Shown here: piece after piece, positions 18,591 to 27,370 of the stretch | How positions within the stretch are numbered: position 1 is the first letter of the stretch | Layout of the letters: every line of letters begins with the position of its first letter | Assembly (NCBI GenBank): GCA_910588935.1 | Contig: CAJUSM010000001.1 | Location: 723 to 64,722 of the forward strand | DNA: 64,000 nt | Source of the DNA: an uncultured Oscillospiraceae bacterium | GTDB taxonomy: Bacteria > Bacillota > Clostridia > Oscillospirales > Acutalibacteraceae | Reading direction: 5' to 3' | The notes under the pieces: model-generated | Told to the model about the DNA's origin: nothing | The model's database searches: none | The model's input: only the letters and a program-made list of their open reading frames with translations | Program-made: the position numbers and the translations under genes

Positions 18591-18620
18591 AAGTATGGGG
18601 GATTTTTAAAAACTTATACA
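18591..18620 (-). promoter_or_regulatory. Putative sigma F/G-type promoter of spoIIR
   Basis: The minus strand reads TGTATA, 17 bases, CATACTT. This is close to the forespore sigma G consensus as I recall it (TGAATA and CATACTA), and spoIIR is a known forespore gene in Bacillus. Confidence 0.5.
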
Positions 18621-18625
18621 TGGTA

Positions 18626-18653
18626 TTGCGAAAAGGGGAGGATGTGGTATAAT
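18626..18653 (+). promoter_or_regulatory. Promoter upstream of methionine gamma-lyase-family gene
   Basis: TTGCGA and TATAAT are spaced by 16 bases. The leader to the start codon is about 150 nt; no clear structure was found in it. Confidence 0.6.
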
Positions 18654-18813
18654 GGAGAGGCGCCTTTTACGGGCAATGATCGGGCTTGGGGCCAGCGGGG
18701 ACACGCAGCCGGGGCCCTGGTTTCGCCTTGCCCTTGTAACCCTGTTTTTTGTCATTGCGTGGTTTCGTGTGCGGGCGACTTGAACTTATGTATAGAAAGA
18801 AACGGTGATACCA

Positions 18814-20097
18814 ATGGAGATTTACACGGAATTTCAGGTAAACCAAAGGCTGCTGGCCCTGGCGGAGGAGGCCGGGGCTCAGGCGGCGGAGGGCTTTGCC
18901 GAAATTGAGAGCACCCAGCGCTGGAACCAGCAAAAAATGCTGGCCGCTTTCCAGAAAGCCCGGGTTAGTGAAAGCAGCTTTGCGCCCAGCACTGGCTACG
19001 GCTACGACGACCGGAGCCGGGACATGCTGGACCAGGTTTATGCCTACGCCTTTGGGGCTGAGGACGCTTTGGTACGGCACAATTTTGTCAGCGGCACCCA
19101 TGCCCTTACTGTGGCCCTGTTCGGCGTGCTCCGCCCGGGAGATACCATACTTTGCGCTACCGGCACCCCGTACGACACCATTCAGGGGGTGTTTGGCCTG
19201 CCTGGCCGGGAAAAGCCTGGCAGCCTGCGGGATTTTGGGATTGTGTACGAGCAGGTGGATCTGCTGCCCGACGGCACGCCCAATTATCAGGAGCTGGAGC
19301 GGGAGATTACCAGCGACTGCAAAATGCTGTATATTCAGCGGTCGAGAGGATACAGCCTGCGCCCCTCTCTCTCGGTAAGGGAGATTGAGCGGCTGGCCCA
19401 ATTGGCCAAGCGGAAGGCGCCCAACTGTATTGTAATGGTGGACAACTGCTACGGAGAGTTCGCCCAGCGGGAGGAGCCTGTTGCCCATGGCGCGGATTTG
19501 ATGGCGGGCTCCCTGATTAAAAACCCAGGGGGAGGGATTGCCCCTACCGGCGGGTATATTGCGGGGAGAAGGGACCTGGTGGAGCTCTGCTCTTACCGGC
19601 TGACCACCCCTGGCACCGGGCGGGAGCTGGGCTGTACCCTAGGCCACAGCCGGGAGCTGTTTATGGGCGCTTTTCATGCCCCCTTTGTTACAGGGGAGGC
19701 TATGAAAACAGCGGTTTTCGCGGCCTCTCTGTTCCGCCGGCTGGGGTACCAGGTTACCCCCACGCCAGAGGAGGCCAGAACAGACATTATCCAGGCCATT
19801 CAGCTGGGCAGCCGGGAGGGGCTGGTTGCTTTTTGCCGGGGGATTCAAAAGGCCTCGCCGGTAGATTCCTTTGTTGCCCCTGAGCCCAGCCCAATGCCTG
19901 GGTACGACAGCCAGGTAATTATGGCGGCGGGAACTTTCACCCTGGGCTCCTCTATTGAGCTTTCTGCCGACGCTCCTCTGCGGGAGCCCTACGCGGTTTG
20001 GATGCAGGGCGGGCTGAACTATCCCTCTGGCCAGCTGGGGGTGCTGTTGGCGGCCAATGAGATGGCCAAAGAGGGCCTGCTGGAGCTTCGGCCATGA
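18814..20097 (+). CDS. Methionine gamma-lyase family PLP enzyme (aluminium-resistance family)
   Basis: The protein is about 427 residues from ATG 18814; an in-frame GTG at 18805 is possible, but GGTGAT is better placed for the ATG. It belongs to the Met_gamma_lyase family (PF06838), with TGYGYDDRSRD, HNFVSGTHAL, MVDNCYGEF and the PLP-lysine region DLMAGSLIKNPGGG (Lys near 236). The family is PLP-dependent and related to cystathionine/methionine lyases, sometimes labelled aluminium-resistance protein; the physiological substrate is unsettled. It overlaps dtd by four bases, so the two are co-translated. Confidence 0.88.
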   Translation: MEIYTEFQVNQRLLALAEEAGAQAAEGFAEIESTQRWNQQKMLAAFQKARVSESSFAPSTGYGYDDRSRDMLDQVYAYAFGAEDALVRHNFVSGTHALTVALFGVLRPGDTILCATGTPYDTIQGVFGLPGREKPGSLRDFGIVYEQVDLLPDGTPNYQELEREITSDCKMLYIQRSRGYSLRPSLSVREIERLAQLAKRKAPNCIVMVDNCYGEFAQREEPVAHGADLMAGSLIKNPGGGIAPTGGYIAGRRDLVELCSYRLTTPGTGRELGCTLGHSRELFMGAFHAPFVTGEAMKTAVFAASLFRRLGYQVTPTPEEARTDIIQAIQLGSREGLVAFCRGIQKASPVDSFVAPEPSPMPGYDSQVIMAAGTFTLGSSIELSADAPLREPYAVWMQGGLNYPSGQLGVLLAANEMAKEGLLELRP

Positions 20098-20540
20098 GGG
20101 CGGTGGTACAGCGGGCCAGAAGCGCTAGGGTTACCATAAACGGGACAGAGAGCCGGGAAATGGGCCAGGGCCTGGTGGTGTTTTTGGGCGTGACCAAAGG
20201 GGATGGCGAGGCCCAAGCCAATATTTTGGCGGAGAAGATCGGCGGGCTCCGGGTTTTTTCTGACGAAAACGGCAAGATGAACCGATCCCTAGACCAGGTT
20301 GGAGGAAGCATAATGGGAATCTCTAACTTTACTTTGGGCACAGACTGCCGGAAGGGCAGGCGGCCCTCCTTTGACCTGGCGGCAGAACCAGAGGCCGCGA
20401 AAGTCCTGTACCAGGGCTTTATCCGCCGCCTGGAGGAGCTGGGCCTGCCAGTGGTAACCGGAGAGTTTGGAGCCGAGATGCAGGTGCTGGTAGAGAATGA
20501 CGGGCCAATAACACTGATGCTTGATACGGAAAAGATGTAA
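20094..20540 (+). CDS. dtd: D-aminoacyl-tRNA deacylase
   Basis: The 148-residue protein has MRAVVQRARSARVTI at the start, GLVVFLGVTKGD, LRVFSDENGKMNRSL, the active-site region ISNFTLGTDCRKGRRPSF (about 79-96) and a C-terminal NDGPITLMLDT in place of the common GPVT motif. Dtd hydrolyses D-amino acids mischarged on tRNA and also proofreads glycine on tRNA-Ala. In the common SQ-FTL motif the glutamine is asparagine here. The gene begins within the stop of the preceding gene. Confidence 0.94.
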   Translation: MRAVVQRARSARVTINGTESREMGQGLVVFLGVTKGDGEAQANILAEKIGGLRVFSDENGKMNRSLDQVGGSIMGISNFTLGTDCRKGRRPSFDLAAEPEAAKVLYQGFIRRLEELGLPVVTGEFGAEMQVLVENDGPITLMLDTEKM

Positions 20541-20699
20541 AGCCCAGGTGGTGTCCGGGCAAAGGCTGAACAGGCGGGCTACAGAACAAAAAAACTTTGC
20601 GCAAAGATGCCGGCTGGCCCGGATAAAAGTTTTTCCCAAAGGCGTTCCGAATCCATATTTGACCACAGACTATACTACATGACAAAAAGGAGAAAAACC

Positions 20700-21602
20700 A
20701 TGAACCAAGAATTCCTACGCCTCTTCCTGGACAAAACCCATTTTCCTCCTGAGGCCGCGCAATTCCTGGGGGAGGCTGGGGAAAAGCTGGCCGCTCCCAG
20801 CCTGGCCTCGCAAATGGACAGCGCCCAGGCCCTTTTCTACAGCAACAATTTTTCCATTGAAAAAACCCAGCCCCTCATCCACCAGATGGCCCATGAGGCT
20901 GGTATTAGCCCCTACACCCAGTGGATGCTGTTCCTCATCCACGCGGCCAAGCGGGCCAGGGAGGACTACCTGGCCAAGGGCATTGGGGAGGATGTTTTTT
21001 GGGCTACCTTTGAGGATTTAAAGTATAAGGCCCTGGAATGCAAGGAGATCCATGGGGTTTGGGGAACCTTTGTAGCCTTTTGGTATCCCATCTTTTATTC
21101 CTGCGATATTGTAAAGCTGGGCCGGCTGGAGTTTGAAAGCGCCACCTTTCATGGCCAACCCTGCCAGGCCTGCGGGGTGAGCCTTTCTCCTGGCGACGCG
21201 GTAAAAAATATTCACATCCCATCTAGCGGCGAGCCCTTTGACCTGGAGGCCCGGCTGGATTCTTACCGTCGGGCCCAGGCCTTTTTCCGTGGAGAGCGGG
21301 AGGACGGGCGGCTGGTATGCGTGTGCCACTCTTGGCTGCTTTACCCTGGGTATAAGGATGTTCTGCCGGAAAATTCTAACATTAGAAGCTTTATGGATGA
21401 TTTTACCATACTTGAGGTGGACGAGGGAGAGGGCTTTGACGACGCTTGGCGTGTATTTGGCCCCGATGCCCAAAAGCCCCCCGAGGAGCTGCCAGAGAAA
21501 ACCTCTATGCAGCGGGCCTTTAAACGGCACTTGCTGAATGGAGGGAAAACCGGCGCCGCTTTGGGTTTGCTGGTTTTTGACGGGGAAAAGCTGGGCCGGT
21601 AA
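20700..21602 (+). CDS. Acyltransferase domain-containing protein (NAT_N/GNAT_C type)
   Basis: I choose ATG 20700 (MNQEFLRLFLDK), seven bases after AAGGAG, rather than the longer frame at 20607. The 300-residue protein matches the small family annotated as acyltransferase domain-containing, with an N-terminal helical NAT_N part and a GNAT-like C-terminus (SWLLYPGYKDVLPENSNIRS, near 220-240). The family is common in Clostridia; substrate and partner are unknown. It has its own RBS and no operon partner. Confidence 0.7.
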   Translation: MNQEFLRLFLDKTHFPPEAAQFLGEAGEKLAAPSLASQMDSAQALFYSNNFSIEKTQPLIHQMAHEAGISPYTQWMLFLIHAAKRAREDYLAKGIGEDVFWATFEDLKYKALECKEIHGVWGTFVAFWYPIFYSCDIVKLGRLEFESATFHGQPCQACGVSLSPGDAVKNIHIPSSGEPFDLEARLDSYRRAQAFFRGEREDGRLVCVCHSWLLYPGYKDVLPENSNIRSFMDDFTILEVDEGEGFDDAWRVFGPDAQKPPEELPEKTSMQRAFKRHLLNGGKTGAALGLLVFDGEKLGR

Positions 21603-21639
21603 ATTTTTACTGGCGGCCCTGGCCAAAAGCGGTATGATA

Positions 21640-21670
21640 AAAAAGGGGCGGCCTAGGCCGTCCCTTTTCT
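21640..21670. terminator. Terminator between acyltransferase and lipoprotein genes
   Basis: AAAGGGRCGGCC-TAGGCCG-CCCTTTT forms a hairpin with a TTTTTT run on the minus strand and a shorter TTTT on the plus strand. Confidence 0.8.
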
Positions 21671-21676
21671 GTACGA

Positions 21677-22060
21677 TTACCGGTTTCCTGCCAGGCTGCT
21701 GCTCTCGTCGGTGTCCTGGGTATCGCTGTCGTTGCCAATGCCGTCGTCAGCCAGGTCGCTGTCCAGATTCCCGTTGGAAAAATCGCCGCTGGAGCCGTCA
21801 ATATCGCTGCCGCTTTCTAGCCCGCTGCTGCTGTTTACGTGCCCGCCATTGTCTGCCCCGGCGGAATTGTCATCGTCTGTAAGCTCAGAGCCTATGGAGT
21901 CTACTGCCGACTGTACCCGGCTTACGGTTTCGCTGACATCGTCTGCTATTTTTGAGACAGCCTGCGAAACTGTGCTCTCTACCTTGCCGTCTCCGCAGCC
22001 GGTAAGGCACAGGGCCAGGGCGGCGCACAGGGCGAACATCATAAATCGATTCTTCTGCAT
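21677..22060 (-). CDS. Small acidic lipoprotein
   Basis: A 127-residue protein with a signal peptide and lipobox LTGC (Cys about 21), so it is probably lipid-anchored outside the cell. The mature part starts with an amphipathic stretch (TVSQAVSKIADDVSETVSRV) and ends in a long low-complexity Asp/Ser/Gly-rich tail. No domain is recognised. The start ATG follows AAAGGGA. Function is unknown. Confidence 0.75.
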   Translation of the reverse strand: MQKNRFMMFALCAALALCLTGCGDGKVESTVSQAVSKIADDVSETVSRVQSAVDSIGSELTDDDNSAGADNGGHVNSSSGLESGSDIDGSSGDFSNGNLDSDLADDGIGNDSDTQDTDESSSLAGNR

Positions 22061-22222
22061 AGCAATCCCTTTCTTCCTGATACATAGTTTGTGTGAATTC
22101 TCAATTGCAAACAGGAAGCTGAAATGTCGGGAAGCTTGCCGTTTGGGTGGCGGGTTTGCCCGTGCTTTTCAGCCTCTTTGACCATAGCCTGCCCAAAAGA
22201 AAAGGAAAAATGCAGGGGAAGA

Positions 22223-22251
22223 TTGAAAAAATTTTTTCAAAATGATAGAAT
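22223..22251 (+). promoter_or_regulatory. Promoter of PfkB kinase gene
   Basis: TTGAAA and TAGAAT are spaced by 17 bases, about 36 bases before the start codon. Confidence 0.65.
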
Positions 22252-22287
22252 ACCTTAAGAAACTTGTAAGGCCTGGAGGGTATGATT

Positions 22288-23220
22288 ATGGTGTATACGG
22301 TAACGCTGAATCCCGCGCTGGACTGTTTTTTAAATTGCCCTGGCTTTTCCCCGGGCCGGGACAACCGGTATGGGGAGTGCCGCTTTCTTCCAGGAGGCAA
22401 AGGGGTAAATGTATCTTTGCTCCTGAACTCTCTGGGAATGCCCTCGGTGGCTTTGGGTATGGCGGCGGGGTTTACCGGCCGGGAGCTGGTAGAGCTGCTG
22501 GAGGCGGAGGGTTGCCCGGCGGATTTTGTCTTTCTTTCTGCCGGGCACACCAGGATAAACGTGAAAATTGGGGCCGCGGGCCAGGAGGAAACCGGGCTGA
22601 ACGGCGGCGGGCCGGCGATGGGCTGGGAGGCCCTTTCCCCTTTGCGAGAGAAGCTTTCCCGCCTGGCGCCTGGGGATATTCTGGTTCTGGCGGGCAGCCT
22701 GCCCAGGGGGCTTTCTGCCTTTACCTACGCCCGGCTGATGGAGGGCCTGCCCCTAGGAGTGAAAACAGTGGTGGATACCACTGGCCAAGCGCTGAAGGAG
22801 GCAGTGAAAGCCCGCCCCTTTTTGGTAAAGCCCAACCTGGAAGAGCTGGGAGAGCTGTTTGGGGTCCAGCTTAAAAAGGGGGAAGAGGCGCTGCCCTATG
22901 CCCAAAAGCTTCTGAAGTGGGGGGCGGAAAACGTGATTGTCTCTATGGGCAGCCAGGGGGCGGTGCTGGCAGGCGCCGGAAAAGAGGTTTTAACCCGGCA
23001 GGCTGTGCCGGGCACCCAGGTTTCTCCGGTTGGCGCGGGGGACTCTCTGGTGGCAGGCTTTTTGTACGGCTGGCAGAAAACCGGCAGCCTGGCCCAGGCT
23101 CTAGACTGGGGTATGGCGGCGGGCGCTGCCACAGCCTTTCGGGAAGGGATTGCCGATGGAGCCCAAGTGAAGGGATTGTATGAAAAGCTAAGGGCTTTTA
23201 TCACCACAAATTTCAGTTGA
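22288..23220 (+). CDS. PfkB-family hexose-phosphate kinase (1-phosphofructokinase-like)
   Basis: The protein is about 310 residues. ATG 22288 is seven bases after GGAGGG; the upstream ATG 22282 is too close to it. It has the FruK/LacC-type N-terminus YTVTLNPALD, GGKGVNVS near 36, and the PfkB signature with the catalytic aspartate in VGAGDSLVAGF near 248-258. Such enzymes phosphorylate fructose 1-phosphate or tagatose 6-phosphate. No PTS transporter or DeoR regulator is adjacent, so the substrate is left open. Confidence 0.85.
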   Translation: MVYTVTLNPALDCFLNCPGFSPGRDNRYGECRFLPGGKGVNVSLLLNSLGMPSVALGMAAGFTGRELVELLEAEGCPADFVFLSAGHTRINVKIGAAGQEETGLNGGGPAMGWEALSPLREKLSRLAPGDILVLAGSLPRGLSAFTYARLMEGLPLGVKTVVDTTGQALKEAVKARPFLVKPNLEELGELFGVQLKKGEEALPYAQKLLKWGAENVIVSMGSQGAVLAGAGKEVLTRQAVPGTQVSPVGAGDSLVAGFLYGWQKTGSLAQALDWGMAAGAATAFREGIADGAQVKGLYEKLRAFITTNFS

Positions 23221-23245
23221 CATAGGACAAAAATGAACGTACAAT
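23217..23245 (+). promoter_or_regulatory. Promoter of the xpaC-telA region
   Basis: A consensus TTGACA (overlapping the stop codon of the kinase gene), 17 bases and TACAAT. Confidence 0.8.
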
Positions 23246-23345
23246 AATATTGTATGGACGAATGCAATGACAGAGCGTTGCTTTTTGCCCATCTTTCCCC
23301 ACCTGCTTTTTAGACCAAAAGACCTTGTGGAAGGGAATTTAACTT

Positions 23346-24485
23346 ATGAATCAAAACGGAAAAAATCCCGTTGAACAGGAATATCACACCTCTCAGGTGT
23401 ACAAAACTTTGGCCGGCTCTGGTATACCCGCGGCAGAAAAGCTGGCCAGGGGCCTGGGTAAGGCCGCCGCGGGGGTAGACGCCGCCATTCAGACGGTGGG
23501 CCCCGCGGTGCAGTCTGCCGCCCAGAGTTTTCAAGAGGCCCAGCGGCAGAACCGCCAGGCTGCCCCGCAAAATCAGCAGACATGGCAGACCAGGCCCCCT
23601 CAGCCTGGCGGGAATAGTTCCACCTACCGCTATCCGGGCAAGACGGTTCAGCCGCCTCCCCAGCAGGTTTACCACCCCGGCGGGCAAAGCGGAAACCCTG
23701 GCCGCCCTGGCGGAAATGCTTACCAGCAGCCCCAGCCCCGCCGGCCCCAGGGCGTCACCCCTGTTCCACCGCCCCAAATGCCCCCTATGAAGGTGGTGCA
23801 TATGGGCAGCCCGGCTAAGTATTACATTACCGGGGTGCTGGCCCTGGTGTACGCTATGAATTTTCAGATGATGGAGCTGCAGGAGTGGGTGGCGTTCGGC
23901 ATTGTGGTTTTGTTGACCTTCCTATTGTCCGGGGCGATTTTTCGAGGGAAAAAGCAGCTGGTGCCGGTGGAGGAGCCTAAGCCGGAACCCAAGCCCCAGC
24001 CCGAGGCCAAAAAGGAGCCGGAGCCGGAGAAAAAATCCGCCACAGGAAACCCGGAGGTGGATAAAATTATTGACGAGGGCCATGAGTACCTGAAAAAACT
24101 TCGGGCGGCAAACGACGCCATTCCGGACGAGGCCCTTTCTGCGGACATTGACCGGATGGAACGGGCTTCGGCGGACATATTTAACTATATCTCCGCCCAC
24201 CCGGAAAAGGCCTCTCAGATCCGGAAATTTATGAACTATTACCTGCCCACTACCCTAAAGCTGCTGAACAGCTATGAGCGGCTTTCCAAGCAGTCGGTAA
24301 AGGGAGAGAACATTACCTCTACCATGTTCAATATTGCGGGTATGATGCATACCGTGGCAGATGCCTTTGAAAAGCAGCTGGACTCTCTATTTACGGATGA
24401 GGCCATGGATATTTCGGCGGATATTACGGTGTTTGAGAGTATGCTGAAGCAGGAGGGCTTTGTGGAAGAGAAACGGCCCAAGTAG
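23346..24485 (+). CDS. XpaC-like protein (5-bromo-4-chloroindolyl phosphate hydrolysis family)
   Basis: The 379-residue protein has a Gln/Pro-rich low-complexity N-terminus (about 55-150), two hydrophobic segments near 158-200, a Pro/Glu/Lys linker and a C-terminal helical domain (about 235-379) containing VDKIIDEGHEYLKKL and RKFMNYYLPTTLKLLNSYE, typical of the XpaC family (PF10112). XpaC and TelA genes commonly pair and are linked to envelope stress or toxic anion resistance, with unknown mechanism. Here a GNAT gene lies between them. Confidence 0.82.
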   Translation: MNQNGKNPVEQEYHTSQVYKTLAGSGIPAAEKLARGLGKAAAGVDAAIQTVGPAVQSAAQSFQEAQRQNRQAAPQNQQTWQTRPPQPGGNSSTYRYPGKTVQPPPQQVYHPGGQSGNPGRPGGNAYQQPQPRRPQGVTPVPPPQMPPMKVVHMGSPAKYYITGVLALVYAMNFQMMELQEWVAFGIVVLLTFLLSGAIFRGKKQLVPVEEPKPEPKPQPEAKKEPEPEKKSATGNPEVDKIIDEGHEYLKKLRAANDAIPDEALSADIDRMERASADIFNYISAHPEKASQIRKFMNYYLPTTLKLLNSYERLSKQSVKGENITSTMFNIAGMMHTVADAFEKQLDSLFTDEAMDISADITVFESMLKQEGFVEEKRPK

Positions 24486-24503
24486 GTCTGGCGGGAGGAA
24501 ACG

Positions 24504-24950
24504 ATGGAACAGTGTGTAAAAGCCTTTCAGGAGCTGACGATAGACGAGCTCTACGATATCCTCCAGCTGCGCGGCGAAGTCTTTATTTTAGAGCAGAACG
24601 CCCCCTGCCGGGAGATTGACGGCAGGGATAAGGAAGCCCTGCATGTGTTTTTCCGGGAGGGCGGCGAAATTTTAGCCTACCTGCGGGTACTGGGCCCGGG
24701 GGTTATTTTTCCCGAGGCCAGCTTGGGCCGGGTGATCGCCGTAAGGCGCCGGCAGGGGCTGGGCACGGAGATTACGAAAGCCGGCATTCGGGCAGCGGCT
24801 GAGAAGTTTGGGGCGGAAAGGATCCGCGTTGAATCTCAGGCCTATGCGAAGGGGCTGTATGAAAAGCTGGGATTCCGGCAGGTTTCGGAGGAGTTTTTGG
24901 AGCATGGCATTCCCCATGTGGAGATGCTGCTGGAAAAGGTTTCCCTTTAG
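24504..24950 (+). CDS. ElaA-like GNAT acetyltransferase
   Basis: The 148-residue protein has the ElaA pattern: LTIDELYDILQLRGEVFILEQNAPCREIDGRD at the N-terminus (quoted in parts: LRGEVFILEQ, EIDGRD), LGRVIAVRRRQGLG as the acetyl-CoA loop, and AYAKGLYEKLGFRQV. ATG 24504 follows GGGAGGAAACG. It sits 18 bases after the XpaC-like gene and before telA, so co-transcription is likely. The acceptor substrate is unknown. Confidence 0.87.
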   Translation: MEQCVKAFQELTIDELYDILQLRGEVFILEQNAPCREIDGRDKEALHVFFREGGEILAYLRVLGPGVIFPEASLGRVIAVRRRQGLGTEITKAGIRAAAEKFGAERIRVESQAYAKGLYEKLGFRQVSEEFLEHGIPHVEMLLEKVSL

Positions 24951-25317
24951 AAGGGACTGAGAACGGCTGGAAGGAAAAGGCCCCGTTAGCTGGAAAGGAA
25001 GATGAAATTGGAAATCAGGCGGCTGGTTCCGGAGCCGGCGAGGGCTATCGCCTTTTTTTAACGCGACCCCCTATGACGATGGCATGGAGGCACATAAATG
25101 CCACCGCGTGTGCTGGAGCGGCGCCGGCCACCGGGGAGCTGCGGATTTATCCACAGCGGAAAAGCGGCGGGAACCGGCAAAAGGGTATATCCGCAGTGGA
25201 AAGCCGGCCGAAAAAGACCTTTGCCAGCCCTGCCGCCATGTAAGAAAACAGTAAGAATTTGTACGCAGTTTTGTATAAAAGCAGGTATAAAATACTCTAG
25301 GAAATGAGGTCGTAAGG
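24951..25317. other. Intergenic region before telA
   Basis: It holds a probable terminator at 25037-25059 and two imperfect direct repeats around 25150 and 25190 (TATCCaCAGcGGAAA and TATCCgCAGtGGAAA). One exact TTATCCACA, identical to a DnaA box, occurs at about 25147. AT-rich TATAAA blocks precede telA, but no promoter with good spacing was found. No gene is supported. Confidence 0.5.
25037..25059 (+). terminator. Probable terminator after elaA-like gene
   Basis: A short GGCGA/TCGCC stem is followed by TTTTTTT. Confidence 0.55.
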
Positions 25318-26478
25318 ATGGAAAACGAGATTAAATTGACCCTTGCCCAGGAAGAGCCCCAGATGCCCACGCTAACTCTGGATCCAGAGGCTGCTGAGGC
25401 CCCACAGCCCCAGCCAAAGCCTCAGGAGTCCTCGGTGACCACGCTGAATGAAACCATGCTTAGCCCAGAGGAACGCCGGGTGGTGGAGGATTTTTCTCAG
25501 AAAATCGACCTGAAAAACAGCACTATGGTTATGCAGTATGGGGCGGCGGCCCAGAAAAAGATTGCATCTTTTTCTGACTCTGCCCTAAACAATGTGCGCA
25601 CCAAGGACCTGGGGGAGGTGGGCAACCAGATCTCCAGCCTGGTGGTAGAGCTGAAGGGTTTTGATATTGATGAAGAGGAGAAAAGGGGATTTTTTGGCCG
25701 CTTTAAGAACACGGGCAACAAAATTGTGGCCATGAAGGCCCGGTATGACAGCGCGGAGGTGAATGTAAATAAAATTGCCTCTGCCCTAGAGTCTCATCAG
25801 GTTCAGCTGATGAAAGACGTGGTAATGCTTGACAAGCTCTATGAGATGAACCTGAATTACCACAAAGAGCTCTCCATGTATATTATTGCCGGCAAGAAAA
25901 AGCTGGACCAGGAGCGGGCCTCTACCCTGGTGGAAATGCAGAACAAGGCCCGGCTTTCTGGCCTGGCAGAGGACGCCCAGGCGGCCAATGACTTTGCCCA
26001 GCAGTGCGATAATTTTGAGAAAAAGCTTCATGACCTAGAGCTCACCCGGATGGTCAGCGTGCAGATGTCCCCCCAGATCCGCCTGGTGCAGAACAACGAC
26101 AAGCTCATGTGTGACAAGATTCAGTCTACCCTGGTGAACACCATTCCCTTGTGGAAAAGCCAGATGGTTTTGGCCCTGGGCTTGGCCCACTCTGAGCAGG
26201 CGGTGCGGGCCCAGCGGGAGGTCAGCGATATGACCAACGAGCTGCTGCGGAAGAATGCTGAAAAGCTGAAGATGAGCACCATTGAGACAGCCCGGGAAAG
26301 CGAGCGGGGCGTGGTGGATATGGAAACCCTGCGCATTACAAACCAGTCCCTTATCCAAACCCTGGACGAGGTGGTTCGGATTCAGGACGAGGGCCGGGCC
26401 AAACGCCGGGCCGCCGAGGCGGAAATCGGCCGGCTGGAAGGGGAGCTCAAGCAAAAGCTGCTGGATATCCACACCTAA
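25318..26478 (+). CDS. TelA-like toxic anion resistance protein
   Basis: The 386-residue soluble, mainly helical protein matches the TelA family (PF05816). Visible family blocks are KGFFGRFKNTG-like RGFFGRFKNTGNKI (near 125), QVQLMKDVVMLDKLYEMN (near 160) and SQMVLALGLAHSEQAVRAQREV (near 281). TelA-family proteins are implicated in tellurite and cell-envelope stress tolerance; the mechanism is unknown. ATG follows GAGG. It lies between the XpaC/ElaA genes and LemA/TPM genes, which points to an envelope-associated role. Confidence 0.9.
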   Translation: MENEIKLTLAQEEPQMPTLTLDPEAAEAPQPQPKPQESSVTTLNETMLSPEERRVVEDFSQKIDLKNSTMVMQYGAAAQKKIASFSDSALNNVRTKDLGEVGNQISSLVVELKGFDIDEEEKRGFFGRFKNTGNKIVAMKARYDSAEVNVNKIASALESHQVQLMKDVVMLDKLYEMNLNYHKELSMYIIAGKKKLDQERASTLVEMQNKARLSGLAEDAQAANDFAQQCDNFEKKLHDLELTRMVSVQMSPQIRLVQNNDKLMCDKIQSTLVNTIPLWKSQMVLALGLAHSEQAVRAQREVSDMTNELLRKNAEKLKMSTIETARESERGVVDMETLRITNQSLIQTLDEVVRIQDEGRAKRRAAEAEIGRLEGELKQKLLDIHT

Positions 26479-26595
26479 AGGAGGGCATAAGGCCAGCGCC
26501 TAACTCCCGGAAAGCCGGGGAAAGGGTTCGTCTGACCCCCCTTCCTTGGTTTTCGCTTTAACGGCACAGTATCTCATGTATAAGGAGGCAGACGG

Positions 26596-27345
26596 ATGAA
26601 ACGCAAAAAGCACATCTTTGGGGTGGTGTTTATGGCGGTGGCGGTGGCCGCGGCCATTCCCATAGGGATTAACCGTTCTCTGTACACCATGCGGGAGGAC
26701 GCCGTTGGGGAGTATTACTACGATCAGGCGGGCTACGCCATTTATGAGGGGATTGAAAAGCGTCAGGACGCGGCCCAGAACCTGGTAACCCTGGGGAACC
26801 GCTATATAGAAAAAGCGCCAGAGCTGGCAGCGCCCATTGACGAGCTGACATACCGGATAGAGGCCAGCCGGAACGCCATTGACCTGGATGACAGTTTCAT
26901 AAGGACCGCCACTGCCAATGCGGCAATGGATCAGCCTGCCCGGGCCCTGGCCGCGGCCCTGAACAACACCGGCCTAGAGGAAAAGGACCGGAAGTATCCG
27001 GATGAATTGATTGCGAATATGGAATCGGAGCAGGACAAGATACAGCGCAGCAGCTATAATACCGCTGCCAGAAACTACAATGGAAAGCTGGAAAGCCTAA
27101 AGCCCCTAGCCTTGCTGAATGCCCTTACCACCTTTGACGAGCCTGGATCGGCTGGGGAAGAGGAAGCCCAGGCGGGCACCGGGGAGACAGGGGCAGAAAC
27201 CGCTGCCCAGCCGGAAGATTTTGAGGATATGGTAGACCATTTTGCCAACGGAATTGCCAGCCAGGCGGAAGGATTTGCCGAGGGCGCGGCTGGTTGGGCA
27301 GAAAGCTTTGCGGACAGCGTAGAGGCTGTAATGGAGGGCCGCTGA
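26596..27345 (+). CDS. LemA-like membrane-anchored protein
   Basis: The 249-residue protein begins with a basic signal anchor (MKRKKHIFGVVFMAVAVA), followed by an extracytoplasmic helical part. The block SSYNTAARNYNGKLESLKP near 155-173 resembles the LemA signature in which a YN pair precedes a helix. The C-terminal third is acidic and Ala/Glu-rich. ATG 26596 follows AAGGAGG. LemA-family genes are often paired with TPM-domain genes, as here. I call the family with moderate certainty because the sequence has diverged. Confidence 0.65.
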   Translation: MKRKKHIFGVVFMAVAVAAAIPIGINRSLYTMREDAVGEYYYDQAGYAIYEGIEKRQDAAQNLVTLGNRYIEKAPELAAPIDELTYRIEASRNAIDLDDSFIRTATANAAMDQPARALAAALNNTGLEEKDRKYPDELIANMESEQDKIQRSSYNTAARNYNGKLESLKPLALLNALTTFDEPGSAGEEEAQAGTGETGAETAAQPEDFEDMVDHFANGIASQAEGFAEGAAGWAESFADSVEAVMEGR

Positions 27346-27370
27346 GGCCAACCGGAAAGGAGCGCTGAAC

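Noticed and set aside
25145..25156. Exact DnaA box as part of an origin
   Set aside because: It is a single TTATCCACA without a cluster, AT-rich unwinding region or dnaA/dnaN genes.
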